A stretch of 64,000 bases of DNA from the NCBI GenBank assembly GCA_900073065.1, contig FJOG01000014.1:1290803-1354802 (forward strand). The letters are read 5' to 3'. Under the pieces are notes generated by a model. The model had not been told where the DNA came from, did no database searches, and saw only the letters and a list, made by a program, of their open reading frames with translations. This DNA comes from Phialocephala subalpina. Taxonomy: Eukaryota; Ascomycota; Leotiomycetes; Helotiales; Mollisiaceae. Both the position numbers and the translations under genes were made by a program. How positions within the stretch are numbered: position 1 is the stretch's first letter; the number at the start of each line of letters is the position of its first letter. This document shows, one piece after another, positions 44,378-55,961 of this stretch.

Positions 44378-46092
44378 CTATGCGGTAAGATATTTGTAGT
44401 CACAGAGAGGAGTAGCGAATGTCCCTTCGAGTATCTCCTTGCTTCGGCTGTGTGAGATCTGGTTTGCTGTATGTAAGGTTGGGTCAAGTTCAAGGTTGTA
44501 GGGAGTTGTTCGGCTCTTTTTCGAAATTGCGAGGCTCGTCCGCGATCTTGTGGAGAGAGACCAAAGCCCAAGTACTATATGTATTGTTACGATATATTGC
44601 AGCCCACGGCTCGAGAGGTTCAAGTTCCGACTCGCTTTCATATGCCACTGCCTTGTCTTGCTGAAGAAGCTGAGCCAACCCAAAACTAATGTGGAATTGC
44701 TGTTCATGATCCGTACAGTAAAGCGATGCGCCCTTCGAACCGCTATCAAGTCGGACGCCGCCCAGCTAATCATCTTGGGGATGTGAATTTGTGTTGCGTT
44801 CCTGTGTGAACGTCTGGAAGCGTCATATTCATACGTCATGAATGGCAAGAGGGAGACGACAGCCAATGTCCGAGAATGGTACCGGACGTACCCGTTCCTT
44901 ATTCGAACCAAGGGAATCACAATCGCTCCATGGATCTCATCGCACCGTGAGACACCACTGTGTCGGCAATTCAGGTTCAGGAGATAGTACTCCTTTTCGT
45001 CACCTTCCAGATTGATCAACGAAGTCGTGAAATTTATGCCCCGGTGGGTCATCTCGAATTGAGTGGTTTGAAGACAGGGATTTGCCACCATGACAAGACT
45101 TCCACAATTTCGGAACTCATATGGTGACCTGGCGAATATGCCTCGGAATTGCTGATCGCCATGCTACCATCTAATTAGCACTGTAAGAAGCCAGTTTTTG
45201 GACGAGAACTCCGGAGCTGGGAGCTATCTTGGGAGCAGCAAACGAACATAATCCGTTTGCATGCTGGCTCTCGAGACAGTTCCCAGCTCTGCAGCTCCCA
45301 TACGAAATAAGAACATATTAATATGCAGATACAACATACCCCGGATATTCAAGCGAACATGGTGAGATCAAAGGTCTCTCTCACAATGCCTTCTTGAAGT
45401 CGGATGAAAGCTTTCAATCCTTCTCCATAGATTAGAGGTAGGTTCACGTCAAAGATCCCGAAGAGACAGTAGGCGAGATCTTCAACTCTGGTCGTTTGTC
45501 GCATTGATACCCAAGACATTCGTCTTGCAACTGGGATCGTTGATAATTTGTCGCTGTCTACAAGCACCTCGCTGTCAATTCCCGTGATCTCGAAGAGTTG
45601 CGGCTTCGAAGAACTCTTGTCTCCTCTAAGCGTCCAGCTCTGATCGTAGAATTCAATTGCCTCAGGTGCGATAAGTTCCTGCAAAATCCAGCCACGCGTG
45701 AACCACCTGCAACGCCGAAATTCGTCTGTTGGAAGCTTCTTGGTCTTGGACATAGGATCCGACGGTGGAAGATCAGATAGAAATGCAAAGCAGACAGTCG
45801 AGTCTTTGTACCATTTGAACATAGAATTGATGGCCTCGGTCAACTCAGCACTGCTTGACTTGTCGATGCAACATGTGTCTACCCAGGCATACTGGATACC
45901 TCTTTCCAAGGCAAGCCGACAAGTCCACTCGATTTTTGAGAAGCCTTTCTTCCTTCTCGCTTGATCGAGATGTGCCATTTCCTGAAGAGTGACCTCTTCA
46001 TCTTCCCAGGTATGTGAGAGGATTGCGTAAGAGTGCTCTTTAGAGCTGTTGACATACTCGAGTTGGAGGGTCGTTGTACTCAAGAGCCACAT
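44378..46092 (-). pseudogene. HET-domain (heterokaryon incompatibility) protein with premature stop
   Basis: The ATG at 46092 (MWLLSTTTLQLEYV) starts a typical HET protein. The HET blocks are YAILSHTWEDEEVTLQEM, YAWVDTCCIDKSSSAELTEAINSMFKWYKDSTVCFAFLSD (read in parts) and CRWFTRGWILQELIAP. Then come VEDLAYCLFGIFDVNLPLIYGEG and FDLTMFA. At 45349-45351 a TGA stands where relatives have Trp (FAW). Three codons later a 176-nt intron (45164-45339, GTATGT...TGGTAG) joins to HGDQQFRGIFARSPYEF, and 262 further codons stay open to 44378. A single G-to-A change explains the stop. As it stands the product is about 247 residues and still holds the whole HET domain, so it might act. In intact alleles such proteins trigger cell death after fusion of unlike strains. 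Confidence 0.7.
45214..45289. repeat. Imperfect inverted repeat in the HET-gene intron
   Basis: The left arm 45214-45244 (starts GAGCTGGGAGCTATCTT) and the right arm 45254-45289 (ends CAGTTCCCAGCTC) are reverse complements at roughly four positions in five, with a 9-nt loop. The host intron is about three times longer than its neighbours. Confidence 0.65.
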
Positions 46093-46620
46093 CACGGCGG
46101 CCCTGTTCTGAATCGTTCGAAAATCACGCCAAAAGAAAATTGGGATAAAGGTAAGTGGCTCAAAAACAACGAGAGCATAACTTGTTACTACCGGCAAATC
46201 AACACGAATGACGGAGATGAGAACAAGAGAACAAGAGAGCTCAGCCTCGTCCAATATCTCGAGGTTAGAGGCGCTTGGCTTGTGGCTTGAGGAATTGACC
46301 AGGATTGGATTTCACCATTCCTTCTTGGGCATGCTGCAGGGCTGTCCAGACAACGTAACAAGCGACGGATTTCTTCTCATTGTTCCGGTATTTCGATGAT
46401 CTATGACACGGATATATCTTGTCCTGATGACTTTCTACTTAGAATGTGGTAGTTTGCAATAAGCTCGGATGAAAAGATGAAGGGGGGATGTCCAATCAGG
46501 AGCGAAGATTTTTGCAGTGGTGCGGAAATACGCTAGCGGCCGCACAACTTTTTTGCTTCGCAAGAATCTCAGATTTCCCAACCGTCTGTCCAAGAACACA
46601 TTCGACATCGACGAAACAAG
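46093..46620. promoter_or_regulatory. Divergent intergenic region between HET and UPF0390 genes
   Basis: The 528 bp between two divergent start codons should contain both promoters. No motif stands out. Confidence 0.45.
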
Positions 46621-46979
46621 ATGGCGCAGGGAGCAATTAAAATCAAGAAGCCCACAGGGCCAACCTCGAAAACTGCGAGAAGACCAACAGTTCTGGGTCC
46701 AAAGAAAGGCGCAAGGACAATCAAGCCAAGAAATGCCCAGCTTGTCAAGAATGCGAAGACGACCAAGGTTTGTCCCTTCAGCGTATCAACTTTGCATGGG
46801 AAAGCTGCTGACTGGTCTCGCAGAAATATTCAGCTGGTTTGACAGCTATGACTGAGCGGACGTTGGGAGCGAAGGCCGGGCATCTTGAACTTCTGAAAGG
46901 CGGGAAGAAAAACAAGGACAAGGACGCGAAGGGGAAGGACATTGAAGTGAAGAAGGGCGGTACTAAGAAGTTTGGTTGA
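46621..46979 (+). CDS. Small basic UPF0390/DUF2462 protein
   Basis: Two exons, join(46621..46767,46824..46979), encode 100 residues; the 56-nt intron starts GTTTGT and has branch GCTGAC. The start [14 protein letters not shown], the central [19 protein letters not shown] and the [21 protein letters not shown] segment after the junction match the UPF0390 family (DUF2462; Leydig cell tumour 10 kDa protein homologue). The protein is about a third Lys and ends KKGGTKKFG. Family members are small, nuclear or nucleolar and of poorly known function, probably RNA- or ribosome-related. Confidence 0.88.
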
Positions 46980-47519
46980 GCATATCGGTGTGAATCATTG
47001 CTACGTGGCGGCCGAGGACCAAATCGAGACGCAACAAAGACGAGCCAACTGTGATGGCGGGGTTGGAGGGTCGCTTTTCAAACGAAGAAGGATATACGAT
47101 GTTACCGAAGTCTGTCTACAATTAGCAGTACTTTCTGCTCTCGGCTTCGTGGAGAGGTGGCTTAACTACAGGAGGCAGCTTTAGAGACTGGGGTAGTCAG
47201 GGATTCATGGGCTGAAATCTCAGCCAAACAGCTTTCAGCAGAGCAACAGTGGTTTCTTAAACGGAAGCTCGAGTCGGGGGTAACCCGTGTACATTGGCAA
47301 GCCGCATACACAAGACCGAATCCGACCACCTACTTCAAGAACTCTAGCAAAATCTGCAGGTGACAAAGTATGGGCTCGAGGGCAAGGATCACTTTTTGCA
47401 CGCCCAGAATGTACCGGTGGGTTAGGGTCTTCCCACATTGCTTTCATTTCATTTCGTCTCATCCTTTTTTTCAAGATGAACATTCTTCACAATTTACTAC
47501 CATGTATTTTCTAACTACC
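46980..47519. other. Intergenic region
   Basis: 540 bp; only short frames are seen. It probably contains the promoter of the RBR locus. Confidence 0.5.
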
Positions 47520-48961
47520 ATGGACGCCGAAACCTCGGCCTTGATCTTACGACTTCAAATTGACGACAGCGCTGAGATTTTCCACCTATCGGAAGGCAAG
47601 AGTAAGGGTCGGGAAGGAGTGTTGTTCGACTCTCAATTGGCCTTTAAGCTCTACAAAGAAGATCTTGAGCAGAATGCGTCTCTCTTGGAAGATCGGAAGA
47701 TCACAAAGAGCATTGCTCGTGCATGCCAGACCGATGGCAACATCCTCACAGCTTCCCTTGCTCAAGAGCAGACGGCGATTAATGACAGAGAGACCGCTTG
47801 TAGGCTCGGTGGCACACAACCAGTAGCAGCCGCGCCCTGGATAGTGTCTTCGGAATTCTTGGACGACGAAATCCTGGGAAAGTTATCTGCGCTATATGTT
47901 ACAGGTTCTATCGAGCATTCTGATTCGGATGACGATGTTTTGGAGCCAACGGTTAGTGCGGACCTAGTCGATGTCGAAGGTAAGGAAGAATCTTTCGCAA
48001 GCGCGGATTATCTATAGCAAAGCTGGTTACTAACTCGGCATAGGCGCAGAGTTGTCAAGCTGGGCTGTAACAAGGAAGGCGAACAAGCAATCTCGACGAT
48101 CATGCACCGCCTGTCAGGAAAGAGTCGTATTCTATGAGTTAGGACGTGCCCCTGCGGGCACGAATACTGCCGTGGGTGTCTCCAAGAGCTTTTCCGAGCT
48201 TCTCTGACCGACGAGTCTATGTTTCCACCTCGATGCTGTCGCCAGCCCATCACCTGCGGGCGGGGAGTACGACTCTTCTTGACTGCAAACCTCGTCCATC
48301 AATATGAAGAGAAGAAGATTGAATTTGAAACCTTAAATCGAACATACTGCTCGAATCAACTATGTTCCCCTTTCATTCCGATAGAATATATCGCGAAAGA
48401 GAAGGCTGCCTGCCCTGATTGTGGTATGTTGACTTGTATTATGTGCAAGTCATTAGCACATCTTGGAGACTGTCCAGCAGATACTGCTCTCCAACAAGTC
48501 CTGGAAACCGCCTGGGAAAATGGACGGCAGAGATGCTACAATTGCCGCTGCTTGGTCGAGCTGGATGTTGGTTGCAATCACATGACGTTTGTCCTTCACA
48601 ATGTTTAATCTAGAGATAGACACTGACGAAAACAGTTGCACCCGCCGAGCACAATTCTGTTACCTGTGTGGAGAGAAATGGAAGACATGCACCTGCCTAC
48701 AGTGGGACGAAAATCGTCTGCTTGCTCGAGCAAATCAAGTAGTTGCACGTCAACCTGCCGCGCCTGTTCCGCAACGAGCAGCACGTCTGGCAACTGTGGT
48801 GCAAGATCTTAGGGACAGACAATTGTGGCCATGAGACATAGCGTTATGTTGGAGGTCGACATCGGTGCGAAGAATGTCGAGACACTTTGCCAGCGTATAT
48901 CTTCGAATGTCAGCAGTGCCATACCCAGGCTTGCAACAGGTGTAGGAGAAACAGATTGTGA
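47520..48961 (+). pseudogene. RBR (RING-IBR-RING) E3-ligase-like gene with several lesions
   Basis: The ATG at 47520 (good context ACCATGG) opens MDAETSALILRLQIDD, typical of fungal IBR proteins. Exons are 47520-47979, 48044-48586 and 48636 onward, with introns of 64 and 49 nt. RING1 starts at SCTACQERV, but the frame slips by one base in the C-run at 48149-48152 before PCGHEYCRGCL; the exons to the stop at 48834 are one base short of a multiple of three. The IBR (CPDCGMLTCIMCKS) and RING2 (CYNCRCLVELDVGCNHMT) follow, with the likely catalytic Cys in GCNHM. The next ligand pair reads CTRRAQFC, where one Cys is expected at the Arg. After the TGA at 48832-48834 the family C-terminus continues in another frame (NCGHE, TAG at 48839-48841 where Trp is usual, then RYVGGRHRCEEC and CNRCRRNRL, ending 48961). 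The full-length protein would not be made. Confidence 0.75.
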
Positions 48962-49552
48962 TCCTTGTTCCCACCCGAAGGGGTTTTGCGACCCAATGTC
49001 TGGTTCTATTAGGAACGTCGGGAGATAGTAGAATAATACTTGATAGCTGGTACAATTTGTCTTCTCATCCTTTGACGTCGAATTTGTGGTTCCTACCCAC
49101 CATATCTGATCAAACACTTACTCCCAGCGCCTCCCATACTGCCTTATTTTATCTTCATTCTAGATGTTTCACCTCAATCAGTCTCACGACATATCGAATA
49201 GCTTCTTTACTCACCTCGGCATTGGAGACTTAAGCAAGACAGGACGTTGATATTACCCGTTCAATATGTCTAAAATTGGATAACGGGGCTTCTTCGGATA
49301 AAAAGCACTCGAGAGCTGATCTCAAAAGGACCTCCTATCGATCTATGAAAACATAAATCAATTGATCGTTCTCATGGAAGGAGTGAAGAAGGAGGATAGC
49401 GGGGTGTGCATTCGCGCTAAGCTTAAATCCGCGGACATTTTTTTTACGTACCATACCGTGCCGTGCATCCTTCAGCACAACTCACATTTGTCACAACTCT
49501 CGTCTTCATACTAACTACATCAATTGACCTCCTCCATCCAAGACTCATCAGC
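48962..49552. other. Intergenic region
   Basis: 590 bp between the RBR remnant and the Zn2Cys6 gene; short frames only. The 3' half should be promoter. Confidence 0.5.
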
Positions 49553-51979
49553 ATGGATGAAAAGTCCGCGGCTAATATGGGCAAGCCTCAGCGCAAACCC
49601 GGCAGAAAGCAGAGAATCCCACTCTCTTGCGAACCGTGCAGAAGTAGAAAGTCCGAGATGTTCTATCCCTCCTTTTGGACGATTCTAACGATTTTATAGG
49701 CTTAAGTGTAATCGAGAGCAGCCTTGCCAGAACTGTAGTGTTCGTGATAATCGCAAGGGATGTATCTACCTAGGTCCCGAAGGGGGTCCAGCTTCAAATT
49801 CGGCATTAAAGCCGGGTCAAGCTGAGGGCATGCAGTCACGCATAGATAGGCTAGAAGCACTTGTTACGACCTTAGTGGCTCAAGGCCAAATTCCAAATGG
49901 CAATGCAACGTCCAATAGTGGAAGCTCCGAAGTATCGAGTTCAGAGCTTGACTCCTCGGCGTTTGGAGCAGCCTCAGCACCTGAGCGCCATACGCCTCCT
50001 TATGACGAGATAGAGCATGGAGTCGGAGTGATGAAGGTCGACGGTAAATCTTCGATGTACAAGGGCACTACACATTGGTATGATGTGCTGCAAGAGGTAA
50101 GAGTATCGTCTCACACGTGATCTCGAACAAACTGCTGACTAGGTACAGCTCAACGAAATTAAGAGCTTCTGGTCCCAGGTGCAAGAAAACCCAAGCTTAA
50201 GCCTTGAGCAATCTTACTCTGATGCTATCGATGGTCCGAGTCTCTTCTTCGGCGTCGCCCAACCAGGGAGCTTACCAGAAATGCTTTCGACGCTACCGTC
50301 CCGACCAGCAGCCGAGAAATTGCTGTCAAGATTTTTTGACAACGAAGAGGGTCCAGCACCAACTTTCCGTAAGTTGATCTGAATCTTCCTGGTGAGCTCA
50401 GCTCCTGACACCTTTACAGATATGCTACACAAGCCAACATTCATGAGAGAATACCATGAGCACTTGGCGGCTCCAGAAAAGACCCCAATCATGTGGCTAG
50501 GTCTCTACTTTGCAGTTTTAAGTCAGATTATGCTATCATACCATCTCAATGCAGATGAGCCACCCGAATACGAAGGTATATCTGCAAATTTGTCGCAACT
50601 CTATAGAGTGCGAGGGGCCCAATGCCTAGCAATGGGTGACATTTCTGCATGTAAACCATATACCTTGGAGACGCTGGCGTACAACATCATGTGTGAATGG
50701 GCTCGAAATGGCCAAGAGGACGGTCGTGTGTGGATGATGGTTGGCTTGCTTATCCGTGTTGCATTTCAGATGGGTTATCACAGGTTCGTCGTCCATCAGA
50801 AGCCTCGCTCGGCCAATACCTAATGCCGCCACAGAGACCCTTCACAGTATCCCGAAATATCAGTCTTCCAAGGTGAGATGCGCCGAAGAGTCTGGTCCTT
50901 TGTCCATCGGACAGATGCTCTAACCTCCTTTCTCGTCGGGCACCCAAGCATGATTCGCGAGCGCTCCCACGATACTCAACTCCCTTCGAATCTGTACGAC
51001 TGGGAATTAGCCGAGGACATGACCGAGCTCCCGCCTTCGAGACCAATGACGGAGCCAACACCTGTATCATATCTGATCGTAAAGGGAAACATACTTTTTG
51101 TCATGGGAAGAGTTGTCAACTTTCTCACTGATCTAGGACAATATCCGTACGACAATGTCTTAGCTTTGGATTCCGAGCTGGAGGCGGTATTTAACAATCT
51201 CCCTAGTTTCTTCAAATTGAAAGGCTTCGCCGATGTCGATAGCGAATCTGCGTCTCTAGTCAATCGTCGTATTCAGCTAGACTTCTTTTACCACCAGGGT
51301 ATGTGTGTCTTGCATCGAAGATTCTTCTCACAAGGAAGACTTGACGCCCGGTTCGAGCGTTCATACAAAAGATGCACAGAGTCAGCCCTTGCATTGCTAG
51401 CGCAACAGCACTTCCTCTACTCGCAAGCCCAAATCAAAGGTTCACTGATTGCGCGTCACTGGTATCGAGTATCATATACCAGTCACAATTTTATTCTGGC
51501 GGCCATGATCCTTGTCTTAGATATCAGACATCGCAGAACCGAAGCCAGCACCAAGGATATTGGCATCAATTGCACTATGGACTCCGAAGCAATCGACGCA
51601 CTTCAAAACGCCTGCATCATCTGGAAGCAGGAATCTGAGAAGAGAACCTCTGCTGAGGCTGTGAAGGTTTATCAAGTTCTTTCCAGCATGCTGAACAGTC
51701 TTGGTGTTGGAGAGAAAGTGGAAGTGCCTCAGCCAGAGAAAGTTGTACAAGGTGCAGGCCTTGGTGTGGAACCTGAACAGGCGTACATGTACAACGCTCA
51801 AAATTTTGCAGCACCTACTTTAGAGATGGACATTGACTGGGTATGTCTTCATTCAGATCGATTGGAAGATGTCCCTAGCTAACATTAACGTGCAGAATAT
51901 CTGGAATTCATTTGTCGAAGGCACAAGCTTCGACGATGCATACGGCGGCTTTCCACAAAATCTCGAGTCGCTACAATGA
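49553..51979 (+). CDS. Zn2Cys6 transcription factor with fungal-specific middle homology region
   Basis: Six exons, join(49553..49650,49700..50096,50143..50368,50420..50783,50835..51840,51896..51979), sum to 725 codons (724 residues); introns are 46-55 nt with good consensus. The zinc cluster is at Cys26, 29, 36, 42, 45 and 54 (SCEPCRSRK-LKCNREQPC), spacing C-x2-C-x6-C-x5-C-x2-C-x8-C, with intron 1 splitting it as is common. A short coiled coil (MQSRIDRLEALVTTLV, about 77-92) would give dimers. The fungal_trans region spans roughly 190-560 (HMLHKPTFMREYHEH, AFQMGYHRDPSQYP, GEMRRRVWSFV). It binds DNA in the nucleus and regulates unknown targets; the adjacent SDR and the nearby Dal5-like permease are candidates by position only. 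Confidence 0.93.
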
Positions 51980-52062
51980 TTCCTGAACACTTCCTAGCAA
52001 CATTCTCAGGACTCTCCGTCGGCACTTTCCGCGTTACCCCATATACTCTTCCTCTTCCAAAG

Positions 52063-53150
52063 CTAGATCTTGCCGGGCAACGTCAAACCTAGCGAGCCCA
52101 AACGCAAGTCTGGTCCCTACCCAATCTCTGCGGCACGCTGCTTCGTCTCATCGACGTCAAAATTTGTCCACATAAATTTACCCTTCATGAATCCGGCCTC
52201 AGGACCAGCCAGCCAAACCATCAGTCCAGCGACGAGATCAGCTATTCATATTAGTCGCTATTGATCTTCCAGACAATGCTTTGGCTTACCGTCATCCATA
52301 GGAGGCAATTTGGTCTTGTCTGTCATGGCTGTTTCCACAATACCAGCTGCGCAAGGAATCAGTACTGTCAATTACCGAAAAATTCGAAAGAACTCAAATC
52401 CTGGCTTTGTCTGTCCGCCTATTACCAGCTCTTGAGACCACTCGCAGGCTCTGAGCTCCCATCAAGAACAAAGTAAGGAAATGAATGAGGCTTATGGTGT
52501 ACGTTCACTACCCTCAGCTCAGAATGTTCAACCTGCATACATTCAAGCATTCTTGCAGAAGCTATCTTTGAAGAGATATAGCCCGACAATCCTGGAATTG
52601 GGGGAGCTGTGGCTAGACCTGCATTCACCCCTAAGAAAACCGCGTCTGATACAGCATGAGGGAGAAAAGCTCGGATGACGTTGTACGTCCCCTTGACGTT
52701 AATTTCGAAACTCTTCCACCAATCCTCATCATCGGAATTTTTGATCGGGACAATATCTGTGAGATAGCCCGCATTCGAGACGAGGACATCAATCTTTCCC
52801 AGAGAATGTTCGAATTTTTCAAAGGCAGCTTTCAGGACCTTCTTGTCCGTGATGTCTGCCAAGGCATATTCAACTTTGGTAGAGCTGGATATTGATGAGA
52901 TGGTGGTTGCACTGGTCTTCAAGTGGTTTTCGCGTCGGCCAACAATAGCGATTGCTTTTGCACCTGCTTCGGCGAAGGCCTTTGCGATGGCGGCTCCAAT
53001 ACCTGTTCCTCCTCCCGTGATTATAACGACCTTGCCTTTGGCTGAGTTCTCAGGTCTGGTAGGGGATATGGTTGGACATGATTTCTTGTGCCATAATTTC
53101 GTGTAGGTTGGAAGACCCGGCGGTGCCTTCGTGTCCGAGGAGAATGTCAT
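52063..53150 (-). pseudogene. Short-chain dehydrogenase/reductase with mutated splice donor
   Basis: The ATG at 53150 leads to a classical SDR: cofactor motif TGGGTGIG (45-52), NAG (126-128), and Tyr191/Lys195 in YISSK; the serine usually found upstream reads VNAG. Exon 1 must end after VVNVH at 52496, because the continuation PGIVETAMTDK is at 52346. The sequence at the donor is ATAAGC instead of GTAAGC, so the 149-nt intron would be AT-AG. A second, normal intron is at 52242-52289. Exon 3 (LVAGLMVWLAGPEAGFMKGKFMW in parts) meets TAG at 52117; the frame then stays open 17 codons to another TAG at 52063. If the first intron is retained, the product is 242 residues and lacks the C-terminal part. 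The substrate is unknown. Confidence 0.7.
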
Positions 53151-54180
53151 GAGGTCTGGAGAGAGCGTGTTTTCGACTCCTCAGGTATGATGAGAATAGA
53201 GTTTGAATGTTGTTTGACGCAAAGTTGATGTCTCTTTCTCTCAACATGTATGTAAACAATACAATCAGACGGCTTCCTGATGCTGTCTTCCGTATTCCAA
53301 AATGGTGTGGGTTCAAGGAATGAGTTGATGCAGCGGTCGAAAGATTTTCAGATTATCTCTTCGGCCCACATTCAAAAGACTCTGTATTCCCATATTCCTA
53401 CTTGGGGAGTCGTTCCTCCTCGAGGAAAGAGATCACGTCAGCACTACCTAGGTAGCGTTGGCTATCCATATGGCTGGTCGCTGTCTGCACCTACCACCTC
53501 TGTAACGCCTAAGTTCCGCAACATGAGTGAATGGGCTGAACGTCCGACAGGATCTGTATTCTAGAACAAGGTATTTCTAGTGCCGAAACTTGAGGGCATA
53601 CCAGAGAGCACGAGACAGTCATATATCTGAACATCCGCCGGCTGAGTCCTGTCTTTCTTCACTTCCACAACAATGGTGTCACTTGACGCGAGGCATTAGC
53701 CCCTCTTGCAATAGGAAGTCGCGAATTGGCGAATGAATATGGTGAAGCAGCAAGGTGGTCGAGTCCTAAGAATGCGGCCGCAGGTCGTCTGCAGCTGCGA
53801 CTCGGAACGAAACCTGATCAATGCCTTTATAACTTCTAAACATTCACTTGAAGCACAATAAGGGGCTAGGTCAAATGGATAAGCGAGCGGGGATACAAAA
53901 TGCCCGCAGAACCCCCGCAGCACTTCCATGTGCTACGAAAGTTTGTCAAAGTCCTGATAATGCCTGAACATTCACTCAAGAGCTTGACCGGAGAATGCCC
54001 GCTAGGGATGAGGTATGCAACGAAACTTAACCAATGACCCCCACAGAGTGAGCATTGTCACATGTTTGCAGCCTCTCAAAAATCTTCTGGTCACAGATTT
54101 ATTTCCTATAAGAAAGAAAGCCCGACTTCACTCTCAATCATCATCTCAAATAAACATCCACACATCAAAACCCCACCCTC
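53151..54180. other. Intergenic region (1 kb)
   Basis: Only short frames on both strands, none recognised. It contains the promoter of the SDR locus. Confidence 0.5.
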
Positions 54181-55961
54181 TCAGACCCTAAACCTGAAAC
54201 CCTTCTTCCCCGCCTCCGTCGTCCCTGAATTAATCGCTCCCTCAACATAAATCCCCTGCTCCAACTTCCTATTCAACCTCACAAGAATAAACCTCAACAC
54301 CACCGCCGCAATTATCGCCATCGCCGCCATCGCACAATTCACTGACATAGCAATCACATACCTCGGTGCCATATCCGCATTATACATGTAGCTAGCGTAA
54401 ATACTACTCGTATTACTAATTGCGTTAATAAATGCTAGTGCAGCGGCTCTCTTTGCCGGTGGTCGTGGGAGAGAGTTTGAGATCCAAGCGAGAGCGACGA
54501 CGTAGCCGGTGTAGACGCCGGGGACCATGAGCATCATGGCGAAGTACCTAGGGCCGATTTTCGTGGTGCATGCGGCGAGGATGAAGGCGAAGACGGCGAA
54601 GCACAACGGGCAGACGATGTGGAAGAAGCGCTCGCCGGTGCGGTCGGCGTGCCAGGAATTGAGGAAGGTGGTTATTACGGCTAGGACGTAAGGAGGGGCG
54701 GTTAGGAGGAGGGTGTTGACGCTGTTGTATTTTAGGGTTGCGACGACGGTGCTGAGTGATGTTAGTTTCTGATGGATTTTTGGTGGGGAGGAATACTTAC
54801 GGGAAGAAGTTGGTGACTGTGCCTGAAGCAACGAAACCGAAGAGCATGAACATCAGAACATAAGTCTTGATGTCTGAGAACGCAAGCTTGGCACCGACGA
54901 GGAAACTCTGATGCTTGGAATCAACCCAGTCGTCTTCACCAATGTCTTCCTCCAATCGCCATGTTGCAAGTTGTCGCTCTTCTTCAGTCAACCAAGATGT
55001 CGTTCTTGGGAAGTTTGGCAGGATGAAGAATGAAGCGAATGCGATTACCACAGTAATTGCTCCCTCGATGATGAATAGCCAACGCCATGCTCGGAGTCCA
55101 TGGGCACCGTCCATATGCGCCTTGATTCCAGCTGCGATGAGTCCAGAAAATGCGCCACTGATCAAAGCACCGGAATAGAAGATGGCGGTTCGAAACCCGA
55201 GTTCCTTGCGAGTATACCAACAAGAGAGGTAATACAAACAACCAGGCTATACCAATCAGCGACAATCTCCTTCATCAAGAGGAGAAACTCACAAAGTATG
55301 CAGCTTCAACGAAACCCAACATGAATCGACAAGCAATAAGTCCAGCATAGTTCTGACATGCTGCAGTTGCTGCAGATATGATACCCCAAACAACCATGCA
55401 TGCCGGAAGATAGATCGCAGGTTTGCCAATCTTGTTCAAGAACAGGTTTGATGGCACTTGCATAAGAAGGTAACCGACGAAGAGGATCGAGACTGAGGTC
55501 TGTTCTCGAATCAGTAAGAGAACGCCGGCATAATGGAGAATATCATACCTGGAACTCAACGCCCTTGAGATTGAGATCCGTGAGGATACCTGCAAGTTTG
55601 GCAGCTGCAATATTGTTCTGAAGCAAGTTAGTGAAAAGCCGCATCGAAACAGACCAGATGAGTATACCCTGTCCAAATAATTCAAGATATACATCAAGAC
55701 AATCATCGGCATCAATCGAGCATCAATTTTCCTTCTCAACCTCTTTTCGGCATATTCTCGTTCCTCAGGACTCATATTTCGAACCAATTCTGGTGCTTGG
55801 AAGATCCGTCTTTCCTGTGGCGAAACTCCAGCTTCAAGTACTCCACCCTTTTCATCTTTTCCCACATGATCGATGTGCTGGTTCGTGCCTTTGCCTTCAG
55901 AAGCCGAGTCTAGATCATTGTGCGCAAGGCCTTTTTCAAAATTGTCGAGAGCGGAAGTCAT
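54181..55961 (-). CDS. MFS permease of the Dal5/Tna1 (anion:cation symporter) family
   Basis: Five exons, complement(join(54181..54751,54801..55246,55293..55499,55549..55617,55668..55961)), sum to 529 codons (528 residues). The introns (46-50 nt) fall after LNYLDR, after GVEFQ, after EAAYF and within NFFPTV. Diagnostic stretches are RRKIDARLMPMIVLMYILNYLDR (TM1), NNIAAAKLAGILTDLNLKG, YLLMQVPSNLFLNKIGKP, GFVEAAYFPGCLYYLSCWY and LPNFPRTTSWLTEEER. The Dal5/Tna1 group imports allantoate, nicotinate, vitamins and other organic anions with protons; the substrate here is unknown. The gene is complete, in contrast to the neighbouring SDR. Confidence 0.92.

Noticed and set aside
49553..55961. Secondary-metabolite gene cluster
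   Set aside because: No PKS, NRPS, terpene synthase or similar core enzyme is visible; a regulator, an SDR and a permease alone do not support it.
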